Below are positions 1 to 8,831 of a stretch of DNA of 64,000 bases, piece by piece. A program made the position numbers and the translations under genes. The notes beneath the pieces are model-generated. The model was not told where the DNA came from. It saw only the letters and a program-made list of their open reading frames with translations, and made no database searches. Source of the stretch: Saccharomycopsis fibuligera x Saccharomycopsis cf. fibuligera (lineage: Eukaryota; Ascomycota; Saccharomycetes; Ascoideales; Saccharomycopsidaceae); contig CP012809.1 of NCBI GenBank assembly GCA_001936135.1, forward strand, positions 4,699,501-4,763,500. Direction: 5' to 3'. Position 1 is the stretch's first letter, and each line of letters opens with the position of its first letter.

Positions 1-970
1 TCAATCTCAACAAGACTTGCTTGTTCTTCAATGGGTTCTTCTTTTGAACGTGAGTTCTCTTTTGGGTTGGTTGACCAGCTGGTCTGACAACAGATTGGAT
101 TTCAGTAGAGTTGATCAATCTGGTAACATCGGCGTTAGAGATGATGTTGGCTGGCAATTCGAAACCAGATTTGGTTTCGTAAACCTTGTCCAATTTGCTG
201 AAAGCAGATTCAGTCCAGATGATGAATCTACCCAAGTGAGCACCTGGGGCCAATTGCAACAAACCGAGAGAAGAAACGGAAGCAGTTTCAACACCTGGGA
301 TGTTTCTGAAGGCTTTAACCAAACCATTGTCTTCACCGTAGACAACCAATGGACCTCTTCTTTGAGTAAATCTTCTACCTCTCAATTTACCTTTACCAGC
401 TCTGGATTTCTTGGATTTGATGACCTTAACAACATCTCTGTGAGCGTTAAGAGCCTTCAAGACAGCAACAGCTTCTTTGGTCTTGGTGATAGATTCAACT
501 TCGTTGGAGACAACCAATGGAACTTCAGCAACAGTTTCAATTCTGTGACCTCTGGCCAAAACCAAAGATGGGACAGCAGAAGCAGCAATAGCGGAAGCAG
601 TGGCGTATCTTTTTTCACCGTGGTTGACCTTGACGTTCCATCTTCTCCAGGTCTTGGTTGGGGCAAACATTCTACCGCCTCTGCACATGTTACCAAAGGC
701 ACCTTGACCGGATCTGTGAGTACCAGAACCACCAACTCTTGGAATTCTGGCAACAGCTCTACCGGTACCCCATGATTCAGCGGAGGTTTGGTGACCAGCG
801 TTTTCAGCGACAGCGTAAGCTTGTCTCTTGTTCTTGTTAACTCTGGTGAAAACAGAGTGGACAATGTCTGGTCTGATTGGAGCCTTGAAGACGGCTGGCA
901 ATGGGACAGAAGCAGAGGTAGCTTTACCTTCAGCAGAGAAGACGGTGACTTGTGGACGAGCAATAGACAT
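1..970 (-). CDS. RPL4: 60S ribosomal protein L4 (uL4), 3' end cut by window edge
   Basis: The minus strand reads from an ATG at 970 as one open frame to base 1, giving 323 codons. The protein starts [16 protein letters not shown] and contains the uL4 core ([20 protein letters not shown] and [19 protein letters not shown]). Yeast L4 is about 360 residues, so roughly the last 40 are outside the window. L4 is a structural protein of the large subunit whose internal loop lines the peptide exit tunnel. There is no intron in the visible part. Codon use is strongly biased (TTG, GGT, AGA), as expected of a highly expressed gene. It is transcribed divergently from HOP2. Confidence 0.97.
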   Translation of the reverse strand, partial: MSIARPQVTVFSAEGKATSASVPLPAVFKAPIRPDIVHSVFTRVNKNKRQAYAVAENAGHQTSAESWGTGRAVARIPRVGGSGTHRSGQGAFGNMCRGGRMFAPTKTWRRWNVKVNHGEKRYATASAIAASAVPSLVLARGHRIETVAEVPLVVSNEVESITKTKEAVAVLKALNAHRDVVKVIKSKKSRAGKGKLRGRRFTQRRGPLVVYGEDNGLVKAFRNIPGVETASVSSLGLLQLAPGAHLGRFIIWTESAFSKLDKVYETKSGFELPANIISNADVTRLINSTEIQSVVRPAGQPTQKRTHVQKKNPLKNKQVLLRL

Positions 971-1657
971 TGTTAATAATGTGGATTGGGTTTGGTTATA
1001 GTATATAGATTTAAATCAAAAAAGGGTATTTTCGTAGAAAAGTAGGAACAAGTTTTATAAAATATTAAGAAAACTTTTTTTTTTCACCACCACTGTCTTA
1101 CCTGAACGGCGAAGCAAAAATTTTCTGGTGCTGTGTCCGCTGTAACGTGGTGGGGTAACCGCCGTAAACCCAAACACCGCAGAGTTTCAAGGTACCGTAT
1201 GGGCGGGTAGTTATATTGCATGGATGCGCATATACACTATATATTACTAGAGAAAACAAGGTCGAAAAGCACCTCTGTCAACATGAATTGTAACGGACTG
1301 CTATATATAGAAAAGTAGACGTGTTTGGCAGGTAATGGGTAGGAGTTTGGTGAACACAACTGAAAGATAGGTTGCACAAAGCAACGTTGGTAATGAATGT
1401 GGCTACTATTTTTCAGCTGGCTGTAGACCTTAATTTACATATTAGTATATATTATCATCAGCCGCGGGACCTCTTGGACCCCTTTCGAAATGCTGTTCAG
1501 ACAAGGGGCGGCGGAAGATTAAGCGCTGGCATGCGCATTGGGTCAAATCGTTAAGAGGGTTGGTAACAGAAATCCATTATTTATCTTCTTTATATATATA
1601 TATATATATATATTTACAATCGCTGTAACCAAGAACGTTATCCCAATTTGCTCAAAG
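971..1657. promoter_or_regulatory. Divergent promoter region of RPL4 and HOP2
   Basis: This spacer has no supported gene. On the RPL4 side, 1166-1178 (AAACCCAAACACC) is a fair match to the Rap1 consensus found upstream of many yeast ribosomal-protein genes. On the HOP2 side, 1507-1514 (GGCGGCGG) carries the CCGCCG core of the Ume6/URS1 element of early meiotic genes, but not the full 10-base consensus. A TA dinucleotide run lies at about 1591-1613, just before the HOP2 start. The motif assignments are inference. Confidence 0.4.
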
Positions 1658-2444
1658 ATGCCACCAAAGAAGAAAGCCAAAAAGGATGACCAGATCAAAG
1701 ACCAGAGCGCTGCTCAGCAAGTGATTTTGGACTACCTCAAGCAGCAGTTTCGGCCATATGCTACTAATGACATTCTTTTAAATCTCCACAACAAGATCCC
1801 AAAAGCTGTTCTCCTCAAAGCTTTGGCCGCATTAGTAGACGAAGACAAGTTGCTAATGAAAGCTTACGGCAAGCTCAACTTCTACGTCTTCAAATATAGC
1901 GATGATGAGAAGCAAGAGGCAAAGACTGACGATGGCAAGGACATTACATTGGACTTGATCAACGGATTGAAAGAAACCTACGCAGAAATGAACAATGAGG
2001 TTAAAGAATTAGCTAACGGTGAGTTTTACCTCAATGCTTTGATCCATGATTCTTGCTTGACACTTTTGTTTTCTTCTTCTCGTAAAAAAAAGAAAAAAAA
2101 AAAAGAAAAAAAACCTGTAATAGAACTAACAAATGAGTACCACAGAGTATAAAACAGTAACTCAAGAGCCGAGTAATGATGACTTGCAATCACAACAAGC
2201 TAGCCTCAAATCAGAGATTGAAAAGCTAACTATTCAGCGTGACGCATTAAGCGCTAAAGTGGAAGGCGCACCGCTTGACGAAAAGCAGCTAATACAGATC
2301 ACCAAACAGATTGCACAAATGGAAAAGCATTGCAAATCAAGGAAGAAAGACTACTTAGGCATAGTATCGTTGCTAAAAGAGAATGTTCCAAACTACCAGA
2401 CAATATTGGATGAAGCTGGGGTAGAGGATGTGTCTAACAAATAG
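1658..2444 (+). CDS. HOP2: Homologous-pairing protein Hop2 (meiosis), two exons
   Basis: Exons are 1658-2018 and 2146-2444, giving 219 aa (S. cerevisiae Hop2 is 218). The donor GTGAGT (2019), branch ACTAAC (2125-2130) and acceptor CAG (2143-2145) join the frames at a split codon G|AG. Without splicing, the first frame runs into a lysine-rich intron translation. Residues 1-12 are basic (MPPKKKAKKDDQ). A winged-helix TBPIP/Hop2 domain follows (about 20-90; ILLNLHNKIPKAVLLKALAAL). The C-terminal half is a coiled coil (LKSEIEKLTIQRDAL) ending in VPNYQTILDEAGVED. Hop2 works with Mnd1 to help Dmc1/Rad51 strand exchange and prevent pairing of non-homologues in meiosis. A weak URS1-like core lies about 145 bases upstream. 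I did not see a second intron. Confidence 0.92.
2019..2145 (+). other. HOP2 intron (127 bases)
   Basis: Donor GTGAGT, branch ACTAAC at 2125-2130, acceptor CAG at 2143-2145. An AG at 2136-2137 and one at 2155-2156 would both break the frame, so 2145 is the only in-frame acceptor near the branch. The intron holds an A-rich run (2086-2113) and an ATG at 2133 that is in frame with exon 2. Confidence 0.88.
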
Positions 2445-2910
2445 TTACATAGACCTGTGCATTTTTGAGGCTAAGTAATTGAATGCTGCTGTTTGCACTA
2501 TCTTTAATAATAGACAAAATGCGTGAGCACAAGCATGAAGTTGTAGCCCTCTGATATATCACCTGACTATCATCACACCCGCTGTCACACAATACCCAAG
2601 CATTATTTGAAGCTACTTAATAAATGCACGTGATTCTCATTCAGCCTGTCGTTCCATTGTGGAACGAAGAAAGATGACGGCCCCCATGGCCCCCATAGGC
2701 ATGACTTCCGTACACCACACTATGTAGCAGCCGAGCGATCGCCAGGGAGAAAAAATTATTCCTCTGCATTGCCGGTTTCCTAACCATCGCTAAAGGGCAG
2801 ATTCATGAAAATCAATATTTGTGAAAAATAATACATTAAAATTTTTTGCTAATAGTTTTACAAGAGGCTTGCACGGTACAAGAACATAACAGTAAAAGTA
2901 ATCGTTAAAA
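2445..2910 (+). promoter_or_regulatory. RPL8 promoter region with Cbf1-like site and palindrome
   Basis: The spacer between HOP2 and RPL8 has no supported ORF. CACGTGAT at 2627-2634 matches the Cbf1 consensus RTCACRTG on the reverse strand. A perfect inverted repeat with 8-base arms and a 3-base loop lies at 2649-2667 (TCGTTCCA TTG TGGAACGA). A GC-rich patch (GGCCCCCATGGCCCCCAT) covers about 2678-2697. These fit a ribosomal-protein promoter, but the assignments are inference. Confidence 0.45.
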
Positions 2911-4285
2911 ATGGTATGTCTAAATGGAATCCAAGGTCAATAAAGCAGCGTATGAACAAACAGCTGAAAATAAATATATCAGATTTCACAAACAACCAGC
3001 ACCCTGCCATAGTTCAAGAATGAGAAATGTGCTAAAATAGCATTGTGAGCTCCAAGATATCAATACATGACATTATCAGCAATATTGAAATATTAAACAT
3101 GACACTATAATCCACTACAATAACAAACGACTGTGCATCATATTTAGCAAATCAGCTGTAAAGAAAAATATCTATTCTATGTGATTTTGTATTGTGATAT
3201 GATAATATGTTAGTTCTTTTTCAACAAGTATCAAGAATGAAAACAGTATCGATAAACTTGTCTTAGCACAAAACACTATTTTGTGTCTATTTCGTCATCG
3301 CAATAAATCAAAGAATATGACTATTACAATATTTTCAAGTTACACTTTAAAATTTGATAACATAAAAATTTTCTTATCGTCGAACAATGAAAGTTAAGTT
3401 ACCAAAAAACGAAACATGTAGTATCTCATAACGTTTTTCATACATGCTTGACCAAAAAGCAAACTTCCATTGAAATCAAGGAACTCGTTACTAACTCCTC
3501 TTTAGGCCCCAAAAGGAAAGAAGGTTGCTCCATCCCCATTTGCTTCTAAAGCTGGCAAAGGTAAGACTGTCAAAAACCCATTGACTGCCTCTACCCCAAG
3601 AAACTTTGGTATTGGCCAATCCGTCCAACCAAAGCGTAACTTGGCTCGTTTCGTCAAATGGCCTCAATACGTCAGATTGCAAAGACAAAAGAAAATCTTG
3701 TCCATCAGATTGAAGGTTCCACCAGCAATTGCTCAATTCCAACACACTTTGGACAGAAACACTGCTGCCCAATCTTTCAAATTGTTGAACAAATACAGAC
3801 CAGAAACCAAGGCTGAAAAGAAAGAAAGATTGACCAAAGAAGCCGCTGCTATTGCTGAAGGTAAAACCAGACAAGAAGCCTCTCCAAAACCATACAATGT
3901 CAAATACGGTTTGAACCATGTTGTTGCTTTGGTTGAAAACAAGAAGGCCTCTTTGGTTTTGATTGCCAACGATGTTGACCCAATTGAATTGGTTGTTTTC
4001 TTGCCAGCTTTGTGCAGAAAATTGGGTGTTCCATACGCCATTGTTAAAGGTAAGGCTAGATTGGGTACTTTGGTTCACCAAAAGACCGCCGCTGCCGTCG
4101 CTTTGACTGAAGTCAGAGAAGAAGACAAAGCTACTTTGGCTACTTTGATTGACACCATTAACGGTAACTTCATTGACAAGTTCGAAGACCACAGAAGACA
4201 CTGGGGTGGTGGTGTTATGGGTGCTAAGACCACCGCTAAATTGGCTAAGAGAGCTGCTAGAGCTGCTGCTGAAACTAAAATCTAA
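2911..4285 (+). CDS. RPL8: 60S ribosomal protein L8 (eL8), two exons
   Basis: Exon 1 is only the ATG (2911-2913). Exon 2 is 3506-4285, giving 260 aa (yeast Rpl8 is 256). The donor GTATGT follows the ATG directly, with TACTAAC at 3489-3495 and TAG at 3503-3505. The protein starts [13 protein letters not shown] and contains the eL8/L7Ae core ([41 protein letters not shown]). eL8 binds kink-turns in 25S rRNA and is needed for ITS2 processing. Its end is convergent with the aminotransferase gene. The first ATG inside exon 2 is far downstream and would remove conserved sequence, so the single-codon first exon is the only sensible model. Confidence 0.96.
2914..3505 (+). other. RPL8 intron (592 bases)
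   Basis: Donor GTATGT, branch TACTAAC (3489-3495), acceptor TAG (3503-3505). I looked for box C/D snoRNA signatures (RTGATGA followed by CTGA) on the transcribed strand and found no convincing pair. The intron is AT-rich with no notable ORF. Confidence 0.93.
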
Positions 4286-4592
4286 ATTTAGTTAAACTGT
4301 ATTTTTAATAAATTTAATTACTAGTTTTAGTTGATGCAAGTTTCTTTTAACTTTTTTTTGGCGTTTTAATACAAAAATCATTATAAAAAATTAACTGAAG
4401 GTTTTTGCATAACCCTTTCTCCACTTTTCTCTGTACTTTTCTAATGTTTTATTCTTACATTATCTATCAAATACATAATTTTATTGATGATGCTATAAAA
4501 AAAAGTGTACTTGAATTTTAAGAATGTATATATATACATTTCATTTCTGTTGCGGGTTAGCTAGGAACACTGCAGCAGATCTACCAATACCA
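4286..4592. other. Convergent 3' spacer RPL8 / aminotransferase
   Basis: AT-rich 3' flanks of two converging genes. I see only A/T runs and an ATATATAT stretch near 4527 that could serve 3' end formation. Confidence 0.5.
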
Positions 4593-5765
4593 TTATCTCC
4601 AATAGCCATTTTTCGACAACCACTCCTTTATATTTTTCAATCCTCCTTCAACGTCTTCAGTAGAATTACCGTATCCCAACCTCAAAAACCCGGAAGCACC
4701 ATTGAAAGCCTCACCTGGAACACAAAGTGTTGAACTTTGCTCCGCTAATTCAGTAGCCATCTTAAAAGTATCAACACCATTAATTTTGACAAAACAAGTA
4801 CTCCCGCCTTGAGGTTTCACCCATGAAAGTAGTCCTTTACTATTGTTGATGAAATTTTCAATCAACCTAATATTTTTGCGACAAATTTCGTAATTACGCT
4901 CAAGCAACCTCTTATAATTTGTCAAAATATAGCTGGCTATCATATCATCAATCTTGGAAATGGAAATGATATTATAGTCCCGCTTGGTGAGAATGTTATT
5001 CAATAATTCCAGGTTTTTAGTTACTATCCATCCTAATCTTATGCCAGCTGATGAAAAGGCCTTGGACATGGAACCAGTAGAAACAGTTTTTTCGTATCCA
5101 AAGTTAACGATCGAGTTGACTGCGTCTGTTGAATGGTACAATGGTCTATATACCTCGTCGGACAAAATCCAAGTATCATTGCGCTTGCATATTTCTATGA
5201 CTTGTTTTAAAAGTGCATTATCCCAAACCACACCAGTTGGGTTGTTTGGGTTGTTGATGATTAAAAGTTTCGTTTTGTTTTGCTTGATCTGCTTTTCCAA
5301 GAGAGTCAAGTCTGGGAGATATTGATTCTCAAAGTGAAGTTTGAACGGTGTAACGTTGCCTGAAAACACGTTAGAAACACTCTCTAACTGCTGATAAGTT
5401 GGATCTACCACCAATACTTGGTCTTCGGGTTCAAGAAAAGCATACAATGTCAAAAAGTTTGCACCAATGGCACCGTTGGTAATAACGACATCTGCGTCTG
5501 TAAGCTTTTCTGGGAATTTGTGATTGTTGATGTTGTTATACAAATCAGCAATTTTCCGCTTCAATTCAGAAGAGCCATGAATGTGGCCATATGTCAACTT
5601 CGCATTGTAAATGGTTTCTAATAAGTTTGGGCAAGATGACGTGCAAAGCTTATCTAGCTCGCTAATGGAAATTGAATCAACACAGGTCTCACCCATGTTA
5701 AATTTGATGCCAACTTCATATTTGTCCATGAATTTTTCAACCCCAAAATCTTCCTGTACCACCAT
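4593..5765 (-). CDS. PLP-dependent class I/II aminotransferase
   Basis: 390 aa from the ATG at 5765; the open frame extends upstream to a TTG at 5810, but no ATG precedes 5765. Fold type I aminotransferase features are clear: NGAIGANFLTLYAFLEPED (PLP phosphate region), VDPTYQQL, the NNPNNPTG loop, SDEVYRPLY with the Asp that contacts the pyridine nitrogen, STGSMSKAFSSAGIRLGW with the Schiff-base lysine in SMSK, and a C-terminal LRLGYGN substrate-carboxylate arginine. There is no signal or targeting peptide, so it is probably cytosolic. I do not recognise a close S. cerevisiae counterpart. It resembles the fungal/bacterial branch annotated loosely as aspartate- or capreomycidine-synthase-like aminotransferases. 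The substrate cannot be read from the sequence. It is divergent from REC114 across a 714-base spacer. Confidence 0.9.
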   Translation of the reverse strand: MVVQEDFGVEKFMDKYEVGIKFNMGETCVDSISISELDKLCTSSCPNLLETIYNAKLTYGHIHGSSELKRKIADLYNNINNHKFPEKLTDADVVITNGAIGANFLTLYAFLEPEDQVLVVDPTYQQLESVSNVFSGNVTPFKLHFENQYLPDLTLLEKQIKQNKTKLLIINNPNNPTGVVWDNALLKQVIEICKRNDTWILSDEVYRPLYHSTDAVNSIVNFGYEKTVSTGSMSKAFSSAGIRLGWIVTKNLELLNNILTKRDYNIISISKIDDMIASYILTNYKRLLERNYEICRKNIRLIENFINNSKGLLSWVKPQGGSTCFVKINGVDTFKMATELAEQSSTLCVPGEAFNGASGFLRLGYGNSTEDVEGGLKNIKEWLSKNGYWR

Positions 5766-6479
5766 GATTAATGCTTGTGGAGTGCGTTCAAAGAAAGAGC
5801 AGTTTGTCAAAATATCTCAGCTTGTTTCAGCTGGCAATAATATTTTCCGCTTCTCCGCTAAAAAGTGCTACAGCACCCAATATATATGTGTCTACTACTC
5901 TGAAGTCTTATGCGCTTATATCTGAGACGCAACTCGTTCGTCAATTATATCCGATGATGATATATTTTCCCGCGCAAAGGTTATTTTTCCCGCGCAAAAT
6001 TTATTAGCAGGCACGACATGATGTATTGCTGACTTGGTTCTGACTGGTCGTCGTTCCATTAGATATATTGTATTCGGTGTTCTGACCCAGAGTACCTTGT
6101 CGTGTAGTGTAACCAATGTGTTTTTTTAGCGCGATATTCACATTTTATTATAAAGGGATCATATTGAGGTTATACCATGATGTATCTTGTTGAATTGATA
6201 GATTCAGTGGTACTATAAGTTTTTTTTCAATCATTACCTCGATGGTAGCAAAAACAAAATAAAGAAATAAACCTGTTTTGTTGTGTTTTTATAGTGTTAT
6301 CAAATACTTCGAAGGCAGAAGTGTGTTGCATTGAATATGCATGCCGGCAGCCGTGCATATGAGCAACACAGTGCTTGTCTGATCTTGCCACCTGGTTTTA
6401 ACCGCCAATAGTTTATACTATCATTCTTTTCTTTCCTTACTATACTATCCTCTATATCAGGTTATCAATACAACTAATA
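5766..6479. promoter_or_regulatory. Divergent spacer aminotransferase / REC114
   Basis: Two copies of TTTTCCCGCGCAAA lie 20 bases apart (5965-5978 and 5985-5998); they look like paired E2F/MBF-class sites. TAACCGCCAA at 6399-6408 is a two-mismatch version of the URS1 meiotic element, 72 bases before the REC114 start. No ORF in the spacer has coding character. Confidence 0.4.
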
Positions 6480-8083
6480 ATGGATGTTAAAGGTGAAATA
6501 ACAAAATACTCTTATTTACAAGATGACGAAACATGGTCGCACTTTCGCCAGAATTCCAACATGACATTCATGATGAATGTGAATTTTGCAGAAATAGTTA
6601 ATCTTCCAAATAACAAAAAGATTCCACATTTTGTAATGAAAATAGTATATAAAGAAGAGTTTTTGGTCAGTTTTTTCCTTCGTATTATTGTCTAACATTA
6701 TTGTTGGGAGTGCAACTATATTAACTTTTAGTGACTAAAGTGCACAGTTCAAGCAAGGATGGTAATTCAATCAGCGCTTGCGAGTGGGTGCTCAGAGCCA
6801 ATAAAAATATTTCACAAGAACAATATTTTGGGAATACAAGTATTTTCTGTTGGAAATTTAGATAAAGTAGGTATTCCTGCTTTTGGTCTTCAACTGCATA
6901 AGATTGCTTTTTTTGTAAGACTATTTACTAATACAAATTCACAGAGACAAAAGTTTCAAGTTACTTTCAAAGAAAGTGCCGATGTTCAAAAAGTGCTTCT
7001 ATTTTTTAGAGCATATGACCACTTTCCAATCTTAGACATGAATCCTACTCCTGAAGAAGTTTCTGAAAGTACTGGTGTAAAATTTAGCAACTCTCAATTA
7101 CCAATGGATTCACAAACAAATTTATCTTATGATGAAGCAGTGAACCGAGCTTCCCAAGTTATTGATTTCAATGCAGAAGAAAATTTCTTACCACAAAACT
7201 TATCTTTTGATCAAAACAGTTTCCAGCAGCCTACTATTTATAATAGGCCCAGCATGCATCGAGTTCCAACTTACGCGCCTGTTTATAATTCACCGGGTGG
7301 TTTATCCCTGTTACATAAAAAGCGATCTAGTACCATTAATTACGGTAATTATGAAAAGGTAACACATTCATCACAACGCTTCAATAACATTCCGACAGGA
7401 ATTCCACATAGCCCTCGAGGTGTTGTTCTAAATGAAAATAATGAACAAAGAGAAACCACTATATCAAATCTTAATATCGGGTTGGAGCGTAGCGCTACCA
7501 GGACATCTACACATTTGAACGATTTTAGCTTAGCGGGTTCTGTGATTCCTTCGCCTTCAGATTCAGTCCCAATACAAACGGACGGAGAAATGCAAGGGCT
7601 GCATCACGATGGTATAGTTCCACATTTGCCCCATAGTAATCGAGGAAATATTAGTTTTGACAGTCAGGAGATAATGAATGAATTACGTCGACAAAAACTG
7701 GAGATAGAAAGATTGAAAGCAAATGCATCAGATAGCGCGAAAAATAAAGTTCGGAGTAACATACCTACCGGTGATAGTTCCTCAGCACAGAACAAAGTAC
7801 AATCTTTGAATAGCATTGTCGAAGAGGATACAGTATCAAAAATTGAAGAAAACAATTTTATGAATGACTCGATTACTATAACCACGCTTGATGAATTTCA
7901 CGCTTTGAGCGATCAAAAGCTTGCCTCAGTACTAAAAACTTGCCTACAAGATCCTGATTTTCAAAAGTTTGTATGCATAACCACTAGTGTAATTTCAACT
8001 TAATGTTTTAATTAACAGTCTACTAACACTTCGAACAGTACGACAGAATAGAAAAGCTTACCAAAGGAAAAACCAGCTCCTAG
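6480..8083 (+). CDS. REC114: Rec114-like meiotic double-strand-break protein, three exons
   Basis: Best model: exons 6480-6681, 6748-7970 and 8039-8083, giving 489 aa. Exon 1 carries MDVKGEITKYSYLQ...ETWSHFRQNSN and IPHFVMKIVYKEEF. Exon 2 continues with GLQLHKIAFFVRLF and QKFQVTFKESADVQKVLLFF. This order resembles the N-terminal PH-like domain of Rec114. The middle is disordered, Ser/Asn-rich. The C-terminus DEFHALSDQKLASVLKTCL then QDPDFQKF|YDRIEKL is the short helical trimerisation region that binds Mei4 in the family. The last intron (GTATGC, TACTAAC, CAG) is well supported. The first is less certain: GTATTA at 6682 to CAG at 6747 is in frame, and GTCAGT at 6666 with an AAG acceptor at 6740 is an in-frame alternative. 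Rec114 acts with Mei4 and Mer2 to promote Spo11 breaks. Family assignment is by pattern only. Confidence 0.72.
6682..6747 (+). other. REC114 intron 1 (66 bases, provisional)
   Basis: Donor GTATTA, branch TATTAAC (6719-6725), acceptor CAG (6745-6747). It joins the two frames at a split CTT codon. A TAG at 6729-6731 is closer to the branch but puts an in-frame TGA at 6732. GTCAGT (6666) with AAG (6740) is an alternative. Confidence 0.55.
7971..8038 (+). other. REC114 intron 2 (68 bases)
   Basis: Donor GTATGC at 7971, perfect TACTAAC at 8021-8027, CAG at 8036-8038, phase 0. Splicing replaces the read-through tail VCITTSVIST with YDRIEKLTKGKTSS and a TAG at 8081-8083, which restores a helical Rec114-type C-terminus. 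Confidence 0.8.
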
Positions 8084-8129
8084 TAGTAACTATATATCTA
8101 GTAGCTAATTTTTTGAGAAATAAGTATAT

Positions 8130-8831
8130 TTATATAAGCAAGAATGATATGAGAAGGAACTGTGCTACCAAGATCGGTATTAAAATTTTATTTTGATAAG
8201 CTACATCTGCAGTGGACGTGTTATTTTGCAGAGTAGTTGACGATAATACGGAAGAAGAAGAAGAAGAAGAAGTAAGCGATGATGAAGAAGAGGCCTCTGA
8301 TACACTCAGAGTTTCTTTAGCTAATGTGATTTCTGAAGAAGACGTTCCACTCAGCAATGAATCTTGACTGGTAGCACCCAATGTCACAGTAGTTTTTTCC
8401 GCCTCTGAATCAGCGCTCAATATAGAAGTTACCACAGCATCCGAACTGGTGAAGTCATCTGGGACATAAACTGCAGTTTTTGAAACGTCTTTTAACAATG
8501 ACGAGTACCATGGGAATTGCTGAGCAAAAGTTTCGAACTGGGTGAAAGGAAAAGCTGTTGACATTTCAGTGGAATATTTGCTGATCTTTTCTTGGGCAAT
8601 TCGATAATAGTAATTCACTACTGTTTCTGGTATAGCAACATTTTGTTGTTTCATGTAGGAGTTGTATCGTTGAGATGCAGTATTAAGATCTTGATAAAAA
8701 CGAAAAAAGAAGTCAATGTCACCTTTGACAGCTACATCTGCAGCATTGGACAATGTTTGCGCATGAAGTGGGCCCGCAAAAATTGCGATTAAAAAAAAAA
8801 AATGGGATATTGAATAGGTGAAGGCATGCAT
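8130..8831 (-). CDS. GPI-anchored cell-wall mannoprotein, SRP1/TIP1 (PAU-like) family
   Basis: 233 aa from ATG at 8831. Residues 1-24 form a signal peptide (MHAFTYSISHFFFLIAIFAGP, cleavage near LHA). Residues about 30-125 resemble the SRP1/TIP1 domain shared by the Tip1, Tir, Dan and seripauperin proteins, especially FPFTQFETFAQQFPWYSSLL. A short Ser/Thr-rich segment follows (about 130-205; runs of TCT-type serine codons at 8249-8275) with likely O-mannosylation. A hydrophobic tail (IPILVAQFLLISFLLI) preceded by small residues is a GPI-attachment signal. Such proteins are covalently attached to wall glucan and are often induced by cold or low oxygen. The stalk is short compared with S. cerevisiae Tir proteins. 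Family assignment rests on the FPWYSS block and the architecture. Confidence 0.72.
   Translation of the reverse strand: MHAFTYSISHFFFLIAIFAGPLHAQTLSNAADVAVKGDIDFFFRFYQDLNTASQRYNSYMKQQNVAIPETVVNYYYRIAQEKISKYSTEMSTAFPFTQFETFAQQFPWYSSLLKDVSKTAVYVPDDFTSSDAVVTSILSADSEAEKTTVTLGATSQDSLLSGTSSSEITLAKETLSVSEASSSSSLTSSSSSSSVLSSTTLQNNTSTADVAYQNKILIPILVAQFLLISFLLI

Noticed and set aside
17-775. 252-codon plus-strand ORF opposite RPL4
   Set aside because: Shadow of the RPL4 coding strand; composition is the reverse complement of a highly biased gene.
2914-3505. Intronic snoRNA in RPL8
   Set aside because: Searched for RTGATGA with a downstream CTGA; none in a plausible spacing.
3491-4201. 236-codon minus-strand ORF opposite RPL8
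   Set aside because: Antisense shadow of RPL8; Gln/Phe/Ser-rich with no family resemblance.
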